This document shows, one piece after another, positions 43,642-50,979 of a stretch of DNA of 56,545 nucleotides. The notes under the pieces are model-generated. The model searched no databases. It saw nothing but the letters and a program-made list of their open reading frames with translations, and had not been told where the DNA came from. The translations under genes and the position numbers were made by a program. Source of the DNA: Betaproteobacteria bacterium (GTDB taxonomy: Bacteria > Pseudomonadota > Gammaproteobacteria > Burkholderiales > Burkholderiaceae_F); NCBI GenBank assembly GCA_016861185.1, contig BOKW01000011.1, forward strand, positions 1 to 56,545. Reading direction: 5' to 3'. Every line of letters begins with the position of its first letter. Position 1 is the stretch's first letter.

Positions 43642-44388
43642 TCAGCCGCGCAGCCGGTACCAGGCGATGCCGAGCCACTCGCGCAGCGCGATGTGGGCGA
43701 TGCGCAGGCCCTCGGCGTTCGGAACCAGGTGCAGCGGGCGGAACGCGGCCTGCCCCAGATAGCCGGTCGGCGCCGGCGTGACCCTCAGGCCATGCCGCTC
43801 GAACACCGGCCGCGCGCGCGGCATGTGCCACGCGTCGGTGACGAGCAGCACGCGCTCGATGCCCGCGGGCAGCAACTCGGCCGCGCTGAGCCGCGCGTTG
43901 TCGTAGGTCGTATCGCTCGCCGCCTCGACCCAGCGCGGTGCGATGCCGAACTCGTCGCGCAGCAGATCGCGCATCAGTTCGGCCTCCGCATGGCGTCCGC
44001 CGCCCGGCTTGCCGCCGGTCACCAGGATCGGCAGCCCCGTTTCGCGCGCCAGCCGCGCGCCGTAGCGCACGCGTTGCAGCGTGAACGCGCGGACCGTTTC
44101 GCCGCCCCATTCGGGCGCACCGCGACTGCGGCCGCCGGCGAGGATCACGATCGCCTGCGCGTCGATCGCCTTGGCGTCGGCGAGCGGCGCCACTTCGAGC
44201 GTGCGGATCAGCGCCTGCGCCACGACGCCGGTACTGAGGACCAGCAGACCGATCAGCGCGACGGCCGCGAGTCCGAGCCCCAACCGGCGCGCGCGCCGCG
44301 ACCACCAGAGACCGAGCAGCGCGAGCAGGACGAGGGAACTCGGCGGCAGCACGAGCGCGGCCGCCGCATACGACAGCGTTTCGACCAT
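43642..44388 (-). CDS. DUF218 (YdcF/ElyC-like) membrane protein
   Basis: The 248-aa protein has two N-terminal membrane helices (about residues 8-30 and 37-58) and a DUF218 domain with AIVILAGGR, PILVTGGKPGGGRHAEAELM, SDTTYDNARLSA and VTDAWHMPRA motifs. ElyC-type members act in envelope polysaccharide metabolism; YdcF binds S-adenosylmethionine. The two-helix N-terminus favours the ElyC type. It lies 18 bp downstream of prpE on the same strand. Confidence 0.9.
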   Translation of the reverse strand: MVETLSYAAAALVLPPSSLVLLALLGLWWSRRARRLGLGLAAVALIGLLVLSTGVVAQALIRTLEVAPLADAKAIDAQAIVILAGGRSRGAPEWGGETVRAFTLQRVRYGARLARETGLPILVTGGKPGGGRHAEAELMRDLLRDEFGIAPRWVEAASDTTYDNARLSAAELLPAGIERVLLVTDAWHMPRARPVFERHGLRVTPAPTGYLGQAAFRPLHLVPNAEGLRIAHIALREWLGIAWYRLRG

Positions 44389-44406
44389 CGCCGGAGGCCG
44401 CCGCCG

Positions 44407-46302
44407 CTAGCGGTCGGCGATCGCGGCGCGGATCTGGTCGAGCGCGGTCGGGTCCTCGATCGTCGTCAGATCGCCCGGATCGCGGCCTTCGCAGATCGCC
44501 TGGATCGAACGGCGCAGCAGCTTGCCCGAGCGCGTCTTCGGCAGCACGTTGACGAAGTGCACGCGCGCCGGCCGCGCGACCGCGCCGAGCTGCGCGTCGA
44601 CCGTCTTCATGACTTCGCCTTCGTGTGCGAGCTTCAGTTCCGGCGTGGCGATCTTCGACGCGTCCTTGACGACCGCGAAGGCGACGGCGACCTGGCCCTT
44701 CAGCTGGTCCGCCACGCCGACGACGGCGACCTCGGCGATGTTCGGGTGCGAGCTGATCGATTCCTCGATCTCGCGCGTGCCGAGCCGGTGGCCGGCGACG
44801 TTGATCACGTCGTCGGTGCGGCCGAGGATGAAGTAGTAGCCGTCCTTGTCGCGAATGCCCCAGTCGAAGGTCGAATACACCTGCCGGTTCGGCACGCTGG
44901 TCCAGTAGGTCTTGACGAAACGCTCGTCGTCATCCCACACGGTCGTCATGCAGCCGGGCGGAAGCGGGCCTTCGATGCCGACCACGCCCTTCTGGTCGGC
45001 GCCGACTTCGGCGCCGTCGATTTCGCTGAAGAGCTTGACGTCGTAGCCGTAGCAGGGCACGCCGGGCGAGCCGAACTTCGAGGGCAGCGCCTCGACGCCG
45101 CGCGGGATCGCCAGGATCGGCCAGCCGGTTTCGGTCTGCCAGTAGTTGTCGACGACCGGCTTGCCGAGCCCGTCGGCAATCCAGCGCGCGGTCGGCTCGT
45201 CGAGCGGCTCGCCGGCGAGGAACAGCAGCCGCAGCGACGACAGGTCGTACTTCTTCAGGAACGCCGGATCCTGTTTCTTCAGCACGCGGATCGCTGTCGG
45301 CGACGAGAACATCGTCGTCACCTTGTGCTGCTCGACGATCTTCCACCAGATGCCGCCGTCGGGGCGGATCGGCGTGCCTTCGTACATCACGGTGGCCATG
45401 CCGGCGATCAGCGGCCCGTAGACGATGTACGAGTGGCCGACGACCCAGCCGATGTCGCTGGTCGAGAAGTACGTCTCGCCTGCATTGCCGCAGAAGATGT
45501 GCTTCATCGACGCCGCGAGCGCGACTGCGTAGCCGCCCGTGTCGCGCTGAACGCCCTTCGGCCTGCCGGTCGTGCCCGACGTGTACAGGATGTACGAAGG
45601 CTCGCTCGACTCGAGCCACTCGCACGGCACTTCGTCGTTCATGTGCGCGGCGCGCAGTGTCGCGTAGTCGAGGTCGCGGCCGGCGACCATCGGCAGTTCC
45701 GCCAGTCCGCGGTTGACCAGCACGACTTTGCCCGGCGGGCATTTCGACAGCGCGATCGCCTCGTCGAGCAGCGCCTTGTACGGCACCGCCTTGCCCGCGC
45801 GCGAGCCGGCATCGGCGCTGACGATGACCTTCGGCTTCGCGTCGTCGATGCGCGTGGCGAGCGACACCGACGCGAAGCCGCCGAAGACGACCGAATGGAT
45901 CGCGCCGATCCGCACGCAGGCGAGCATCGCGAACATCGCCTCGGGAATCATCGGCATGTAGATCAGCACGCGGTCGCCGCGGCCGACCCCCAGCCCCTTG
46001 AGAATGCCCGCGAAGCGGTTGACCTCGCGGTAGAGCTGGTTGAACGTGTAGTTCTTCTCCTGGTCCGTCTCGGTCGAGACGTAGATCAGCGCGTTCTGCT
46101 CACCGCGCGCCGCGAGGTGGCGGTCGACCGCGTTGTGGCACAGGTTGGTGGTGCCGCCGACGAACCAATTCGCGAACGGCGGCCGCGAATAGTCGAGCAC
46201 CCTGTCGAACGGCTTCTTCCAGTCGACCAGCGCGGCTTGTTCGCGCCAGAAGCCGTCCTTGTCGCGGATCGATCTAGCGTGGAACTCCCTGTACGTCGTC
46301 AT
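44407..46302 (-). CDS. prpE: Propionyl-CoA synthetase (PrpE family)
   Basis: The 631-aa AMP-forming ligase for propionate (and probably acetate) is related to, but distinct from, the Acs at 3032. Motifs: YTSGTTGRPKGVQRDTGG, YWQTETGWPI, the hinge GHRLGTREIE and the C-terminal PKTRSGKLLRRS with the acetylation-type lysine. The opening YREFHARSIRDKDGFW is the PrpE form. Its first 29 bases overlap the 3' end of the upstream response-regulator gene, so the two are translationally linked. Confidence 0.95.
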   Translation of the reverse strand: MTTYREFHARSIRDKDGFWREQAALVDWKKPFDRVLDYSRPPFANWFVGGTTNLCHNAVDRHLAARGEQNALIYVSTETDQEKNYTFNQLYREVNRFAGILKGLGVGRGDRVLIYMPMIPEAMFAMLACVRIGAIHSVVFGGFASVSLATRIDDAKPKVIVSADAGSRAGKAVPYKALLDEAIALSKCPPGKVVLVNRGLAELPMVAGRDLDYATLRAAHMNDEVPCEWLESSEPSYILYTSGTTGRPKGVQRDTGGYAVALAASMKHIFCGNAGETYFSTSDIGWVVGHSYIVYGPLIAGMATVMYEGTPIRPDGGIWWKIVEQHKVTTMFSSPTAIRVLKKQDPAFLKKYDLSSLRLLFLAGEPLDEPTARWIADGLGKPVVDNYWQTETGWPILAIPRGVEALPSKFGSPGVPCYGYDVKLFSEIDGAEVGADQKGVVGIEGPLPPGCMTTVWDDDERFVKTYWTSVPNRQVYSTFDWGIRDKDGYYFILGRTDDVINVAGHRLGTREIEESISSHPNIAEVAVVGVADQLKGQVAVAFAVVKDASKIATPELKLAHEGEVMKTVDAQLGAVARPARVHFVNVLPKTRSGKLLRRSIQAICEGRDPGDLTTIEDPTALDQIRAAIADR

Positions 46303-47452
46303 TGCGCGCTCCCTCCGGCCCCGTGGCTTGTAGTTCGCGCTGCTGGCGAACCAGCTTCAGCAGCGGATTGATCTGGTCGAGCAGTCGCGGCAGATGCGGC
46401 ACGACCTCGCCCGCTCGTCCGGCGCGGATCAGCGCGAGCGCGAGACTGATGTCCATCGAGCCGTCGTCGGGTCGGCCTTCGAGCGCGCCGGGCGCCACGC
46501 CCTCCGATGTGCCGAGGATGATCCGGCGCGAGCGGCTCGACTGCGCCTGCTGTGCGCGCTTCTGTGCGAGCAGTCGCAGCTCCTCGGCGCCGCGGCGCAG
46601 CTCTTCCGACAGCGTCGCCACGCCGATGCAGGTCCACACCTCGACCCCGGGACCGGCCGCTTCGACGTTCTCCAGCACTTTGCGCAGCCGCGCGGCGAAG
46701 CGCAACACGCCCGACAGCCCGCTGCTTTGCGTGGCCACGCAGAACTCGAAGCGGTCCGAACGCGTGCCGAGATCCTCGAGGCGGATCGATGCCGCGAGCG
46801 CGCGGCCGACCAGCTTGGCGCGCTGCTCGATCTCGCCTTCCCAGGTTTCCGACTTCGGCATCGACAGTTCGACGCGCACGCAGATCACCGCGACGTCGGT
46901 CAGATTGCGGCGCGCAAACGAGATGAGCTTCTCGACCTGCTTGTCGAAGAACGGCAGGTTCAGCAGTTCCGTATCGGGGTCGACCGTGCGCGCCGATTCG
47001 AGCGAGGCCTGGCTTTCCTGCAGCGCTTCGCGGGTGGCGGAAAGCCGCACCAGCACCTCGAGGCGCGAGATCAGCTCGGCAGCGCCGGCGCCCTTCTGGA
47101 TGAAATCGGTTGCGCCCATCGAAGCGGCGCGCTCGCGCTCGGCCACCTCGTCTTCGCCCGAGATCACGATCACCGGCAGTTCGCGGATGCGCTGGACCTT
47201 CGAGCTGCGCACGCGCGTCAGCAGCTCGAAACCGTCGACCTTCGGCATCGTCAGATCGGTGATCACGACGCGGATCGATGCGTCGAGCAGGATCGCCTGC
47301 CAGGCGGCCTCGCCGTCGGTGACTTCGCGGATCTCGAAGCGATCGCGGATGTGCTGGGTGATCGACGCGCGCACGATGCGCGAATCGTCGGCGATCAGCA
47401 CGCGCGCCTTCGGCGCGCCCGGAAAGGTGGAGGCGATCGTTTCGCTGGCCAC
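46274..47452 (-). CDS. Response regulator with a degenerate GGDEF-like output domain
   Basis: The 392-aa cytoplasmic protein has a receiver domain at residues about 16-130 with the phospho-acceptor in TDLTMPKVDGFELL and the conserved lysine in FIQKGAG. Residues about 155-300 have a GGDEF-like fold (DPDTELLNLPFFDKQV start, FAARLRKVLE), but the signature loop reads SDRFEF instead of GGDEF and the residues needed to bind GTP are lost, so it should not make c-di-GMP. A C-terminal tail of about 80 residues follows. No histidine kinase gene is nearby. It overlaps prpE by 29 bp. Confidence 0.88.
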   Translation of the reverse strand: MASETIASTFPGAPKARVLIADDSRIVRASITQHIRDRFEIREVTDGEAAWQAILLDASIRVVITDLTMPKVDGFELLTRVRSSKVQRIRELPVIVISGEDEVAERERAASMGATDFIQKGAGAAELISRLEVLVRLSATREALQESQASLESARTVDPDTELLNLPFFDKQVEKLISFARRNLTDVAVICVRVELSMPKSETWEGEIEQRAKLVGRALAASIRLEDLGTRSDRFEFCVATQSSGLSGVLRFAARLRKVLENVEAAGPGVEVWTCIGVATLSEELRRGAEELRLLAQKRAQQAQSSRSRRIILGTSEGVAPGALEGRPDDGSMDISLALALIRAGRAGEVVPHLPRLLDQINPLLKLVRQQRELQATGPEGARNDDVQGVPR

Positions 47453-47602
47453 GCGTTCACCGCGGATTTTCAGACGGAGCGCGCGCGTTGCGCCCCGAAG
47501 AATCGAGTCGGCAATTTACCGGAAATGTGCGATGTAAGCGCAGGAAAGGACTGGGTTTTTCCCGCGCTATCGGCTATCTTCGACGCGCTCTGAAGCGTTT
47601 CC

Positions 47603-48181
47603 ATGCCTTCGCCCATCACGCATTCATGGAACGGGCGCCGCGTTGCACGGATCGGCGCAGGTGTGGTCGCGCTTCTGTCGGCGCTCGCGTGCACCGCCCT
47701 TCGCGCGCAGACCGGCGACGAGCGCGGCGCTTTCGTCGGCTCGGACATCGCGCTGCGGGCGCTTGCCTATCTCGGCGTGCCCTATCGCTATGGCGGTGAC
47801 GATCCGAGCCGCGGCTTCGATTGCAGCGGGCTCGTACGTCACGTCTTCCGTGATGCGCTCGGCGTGGAACTGCCGCGCCGCTCGGACGAGATCGGCCGCG
47901 CGGGGCGCGCGGTCGAGCGCGAACGGCTCCAGCCGGGCGATCTCGTCTTCTTCAACACGCTGGGCCGCGCGTTCTCGCACGTCGGCATCTACATCGGCGA
48001 CGGCCGCTTCGTGCACGCGCCCGCGCGACGCGGGCAGGTCCGTGTCAACGCGCTCGACGAGCGCTACTGGTCGGCGCGCTTCGACGGCGCGCGCCGGTTC
48101 GCGCCGGCGGCCGAGCCCGTTGCCGCGACACCTGCGCAACAACTCCGGGACATCGACGATCCGCTCTGGCGCGGGCAGTGA
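47603..48181 (+). CDS. NlpC/P60 family peptidoglycan endopeptidase
   Basis: The 192-aa exported protein has a signal peptide (residues 1 to about 36, ending LRAQ) and an NlpC/P60 domain with the triad Cys74 (FDCSGLVRHVF), His126 (FSHVGIYIGDG) and His138 (FVHAP). The family cleaves the D-Glu/DAP bond of stem peptides. It is monocistronic: 150 bp of divergent space separates it from the response regulator and a Fur-like region follows. No lipobox is present. Confidence 0.93.
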   Translation: MPSPITHSWNGRRVARIGAGVVALLSALACTALRAQTGDERGAFVGSDIALRALAYLGVPYRYGGDDPSRGFDCSGLVRHVFRDALGVELPRRSDEIGRAGRAVERERLQPGDLVFFNTLGRAFSHVGIYIGDGRFVHAPARRGQVRVNALDERYWSARFDGARRFAPAAEPVAATPAQQLRDIDDPLWRGQ

Positions 48182-48324
48182 CCCTCGGGGGATGCGGACG
48201 CCGCCGGCGCGGCACCATCGCGTGATTGCGGGTCGGCGTCGACATGTCGTCGATCGATCGGGAAGGGAGGGGCGAGATGGGACGGCCCGGGCAAGGCAGG
48301 TCGCCCGCGTTTTGATCTCGATTA

Positions 48325-48343
48325 AATGAGAATGAGTTGCATT
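48325..48343. promoter_or_regulatory. Fur-like box upstream of fbpA
   Basis: AATGAGAATGAGTTGCATT is a near-palindromic 19-mer of the Fur type (compare AATGAGAAT...ATTCTCATT), again in an AT-rich patch, with a further TTTGAGAAT copy immediately after it to 48350. It lies about 105 bp before the ferric-binding protein ATG. Confidence 0.7.
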
Positions 48344-48449
48344 TGAGAATGGTTCGCGTTAAAGTCCGCTCCGCCGGCTCGACGGGCCATTCGATACAGC
48401 GGCGCCCGAGAGTCCATCGGCTTTCGTTGACAGGAAGGGACCGCGAAAC

Positions 48450-49526
48450 ATGAAGCGAACGATCGAAACGAACCGCGCCGAGGCCTGGCTCGAACGTGGC
48501 CTGCGCTGGACATTTGCGCTCGGGCTGGTACTGGGCGTGGCGGCGCAAGCCACCGATACGCAGGCGCAGGAGAAGGCGCTGAATCTGTATTCGGCGCGCC
48601 ACTATCAGACCGACGAGGCGCTGTATTCGAACTTCACGAAGCAGACCGGCATCAAGATCAACCGCATCGAGCTCGGCGACGAGCAGCTCTTGCAACGGCT
48701 CAAGAGCGAAGGCGCGAACAGCCCCGCCGACGTCGTGCTGCTGGTCGATGCGGCTCGCCTGTGGCGTGCGCAGATCGACGGCTTGTTTCAGCCGATCCAG
48801 TCCAAGCTGCTCGAAGAGCGCATTCCCGCCAATCTGCGTTCGAACGACGGCACCTGGTTCGGCTTTTCCACCCGCGCGCGTGTGATCGTCTACAACAAGG
48901 CGACCGTGAAGCCGGAGGACGTCGACACGTACGAAGAGCTTGCCGATCCCAAGAACAAGGGCAAGGTCTGCACACGGTCGGGCTCGCATCCGTACATGCT
49001 GTCGCTGATCGGCGCGATGGTCGAACGACTGGGCGAAGCGAAGACCGAGGAATGGGCGCGCGGCATGGTCGCCAACATGGCGCGGCCGCCGCGCGGCGGC
49101 GACACCGACCAGATCCGCGCGGTCGCGAGCGGCGAATGCGGCGTGGCGCTGACCAACACGTACTACTGGGTGCGGCTGGTCCGCTCCGAGGATCCGAAGG
49201 ACAAGGACGTGGTCGCCAAGGTCGGTTTCGTCTGGCCGAACCAGGCGACGTCCGGCACGCATGTGAACATCTCTGGCGGCGGTGTAGCCCGGCACGCACC
49301 GAACCGCGACAATGCGATCCGCTTCCTCGAGTACCTCGCGAGCCCCGAAGCGCAGGCCTACTTCGCCAACGGCAACAACGAATGGCCGGTCGCCAAGGGC
49401 GCGGAGCTGAACAACCCGGCGCTGGCCGCGCTCGGAAGCTTCAAACAGGAAAACGTGCCGCTGTCCTCGATCGGCAAGGGCCAGATCGCCGCGCAGCGCA
49501 TTCTCGATCGCGTCGGCTATCGCTGA
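48450..49526 (+). CDS. fbpA: Ferric iron ABC transporter, substrate-binding protein
   Basis: The 358-aa periplasmic protein has a signal peptide ending near residue 40 (DTQAQ-EK) and the FbpA fold starting with LNLYSARHYQTDEALYSNFTKQTG. The paired iron-ligand tyrosines are present (Tyr238-Tyr239 in TNTYYWVRL), as is the earlier FGFSTRARVIVYNK segment. It should deliver Fe3+ to the FbpBC permease/ATPase encoded at 8837-11800, about 37 kb away. A Fur-like box precedes it, and haem-uptake genes follow. Confidence 0.93.
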   Translation: MKRTIETNRAEAWLERGLRWTFALGLVLGVAAQATDTQAQEKALNLYSARHYQTDEALYSNFTKQTGIKINRIELGDEQLLQRLKSEGANSPADVVLLVDAARLWRAQIDGLFQPIQSKLLEERIPANLRSNDGTWFGFSTRARVIVYNKATVKPEDVDTYEELADPKNKGKVCTRSGSHPYMLSLIGAMVERLGEAKTEEWARGMVANMARPPRGGDTDQIRAVASGECGVALTNTYYWVRLVRSEDPKDKDVVAKVGFVWPNQATSGTHVNISGGGVARHAPNRDNAIRFLEYLASPEAQAYFANGNNEWPVAKGAELNNPALAALGSFKQENVPLSSIGKGQIAAQRILDRVGYR

Positions 49527-49623
49527 GCGGCGAAGCGCGCAGACTCGTCGCCGCGGATGCGGGGTCTTGTGACCTCCCCCGACCTCCAGCATGCCTCGCT
49601 CCGCGGCGACGTCCCATCGCATC

Positions 49624-49794
49624 ATGAAGACGACCCGCCCGCAGGGACCGGCGCCGGCGCCGCCTGCGACCGCCGCGCGCACGATGTCGAGCGCCGAGCT
49701 TTTCGGCGCCAGCCGCGAGGTTCGCATCGTGCATCGCGGCGAGCAGTACACGCTGCGGCTCACGCGCCTGGGGAAGCTGATCCTGACCAAGTAG
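49624..49794 (+). CDS. hemP: Hemin uptake protein HemP
   Basis: The 56-aa protein (or 67 aa if the ATG at 49591 is used) has the HemP signature SAELFGASREVRIVHRG, then YTLRLTRLGKLILTK at the C-terminus. HemP is a small cytoplasmic protein encoded at the front of haem-uptake operons and is needed for full expression of the haem receptor in some Burkholderia. No strong ribosome site was found for either start. It lies between fbpA and tonB. Confidence 0.88.
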   Translation: MKTTRPQGPAPAPPATAARTMSSAELFGASREVRIVHRGEQYTLRLTRLGKLILTK

Positions 49795-49943
49795 CGCGCG
49801 CGTAACGATCAACGCAGTCGAGTTGAACGATCACGACACCGTAGGAACAGCCACGAAGCCAGCCAGTCGCCCGGCGCCGCTGCGAGCGGTGCCGGCAGCG
49901 CGACGAGCAAGCCGGCGGGATTTCCGGGCCCGATCTTGGCCCG

Positions 49944-50624
49944 ATGCCCGCGGGACCCAAGAAGATGCTCGTCCGCCATTCCAATCGCTTTTCGCCGCAC
50001 CGTATCGGCGCCGCCGCCGTCGTCGCCGGATTGCATGGTGTCGTCGTATCGATGATCGCGCTGGCGATCGGCGGCGAGCGCGCCCCGACGCGCGCGGCGC
50101 GCGCCGTCGAAGTGCGGCTGATCGACGCGCCGGGTCGCAGCGAACCCGAGCTGTTCTTGCCGCCGGTCGTCCCTGCGCTGCGGCCACCCGCGGCGCTTAG
50201 CCTCCCGCCGTTGCCCGACGTTGCGATCGAGCTGCAGCGCGCGCCGGCGATCGCACCGCCGATCGCGGCCCCGGCCGGCAGCCCCCCGCCGGCGACGGCC
50301 GACGCAAGCGCGCGCGTGGCGCCACGCGCTGACGCGGCGGCGGAGCCTGCGCATGTCCGGCACGTCGAGTACGCGCAGTTCGAGCCTCCCGCCTACCCGC
50401 CGCTTTCGCGGCGCCTGGGCGAGCGGGGACTCGTGGTCGTGCGCGTACTGATCGACGAACACGGCCGCCCCGTCGAGGCCGCGGTGTCCGTTTCGTCCGG
50501 ATTCCCCCGTCTTGACGACGCGGCGGTGCGCGCGGTGCGCGCCGCGCGCTTTCGCCCGTACGTCAACGGCGACCGCCCTCGGCCCGCCTATGCGCTGGTG
50601 CCGATTCGATTCGACCTGACCTGA
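49944..50624 (+). CDS. tonB: Energy transducer TonB
   Basis: The 226-aa inner-membrane/periplasmic protein has a single N-terminal membrane helix (residues about 22-43), a Pro/Ala-rich periplasm-spanning stretch (residues about 70-130) and the C-terminal TonB domain (YPPLSRRLGERGLVVVRVLIDEHGRPVEAAVSVSSGFPRLDDAAVRAVRAARFRPY, abbreviated here to its start and end). It transmits the proton-motive force to the haem receptor at 50980. ExbB and ExbD are not in the window. Confidence 0.93.
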   Translation: MPAGPKKMLVRHSNRFSPHRIGAAAVVAGLHGVVVSMIALAIGGERAPTRAARAVEVRLIDAPGRSEPELFLPPVVPALRPPAALSLPPLPDVAIELQRAPAIAPPIAAPAGSPPPATADASARVAPRADAAAEPAHVRHVEYAQFEPPAYPPLSRRLGERGLVVVRVLIDEHGRPVEAAVSVSSGFPRLDDAAVRAVRAARFRPYVNGDRPRPAYALVPIRFDLT

Positions 50625-50633
50625 GGACGCTCG

Positions 50634-50894
50634 ATGCACGACGACGAAGCCTTGGACCTCGCGACCGTTCCGGGCGATCGCATCGTCTGCGGTTTGCTGT
50701 ACCTGCTGACGCAGTGGTCCGTGCGCGGCGGCTGTGCGTCGCTCGCGCTGGCGGTCAGCCGGCACCTGCAGTTGCTCGCCGAGCACCCGGACAGCAGCGC
50801 ACCGCTACGCGCGAATTGCCTGCGGCTGCGCGAACACTGGCTCGCGCATGCCATTCAGGCGACGCCGGAGGCCGCGCGCGGGGCGTTGCATTAG
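50634..50894 (+). CDS. Small protein of unknown function between tonB and the haem receptor
   Basis: The 86-aa protein starts 9 bp after the tonB stop. It has no signal peptide or obvious membrane helix; the middle is hydrophobic (IVCGLLYLLTQWSVRGG) and the rest contains several Cys, His, Leu and Arg residues, suggesting a small helical cytoplasmic protein. I do not recognise a family. Small orphans in this position recur in betaproteobacterial haem operons; a role in haem or metal handling is possible but not shown. Confidence 0.72.
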   Translation: MHDDEALDLATVPGDRIVCGLLYLLTQWSVRGGCASLALAVSRHLQLLAEHPDSSAPLRANCLRLREHWLAHAIQATPEAARGALH

Positions 50895-50979
50895 CCGAGC
50901 CCCCGGGTTCAGACGCGAGGTATCGGCCGCGGCGCCATCCGGGCGGCCGCCAACGACCAAAGCACAGAGACCAACCACG

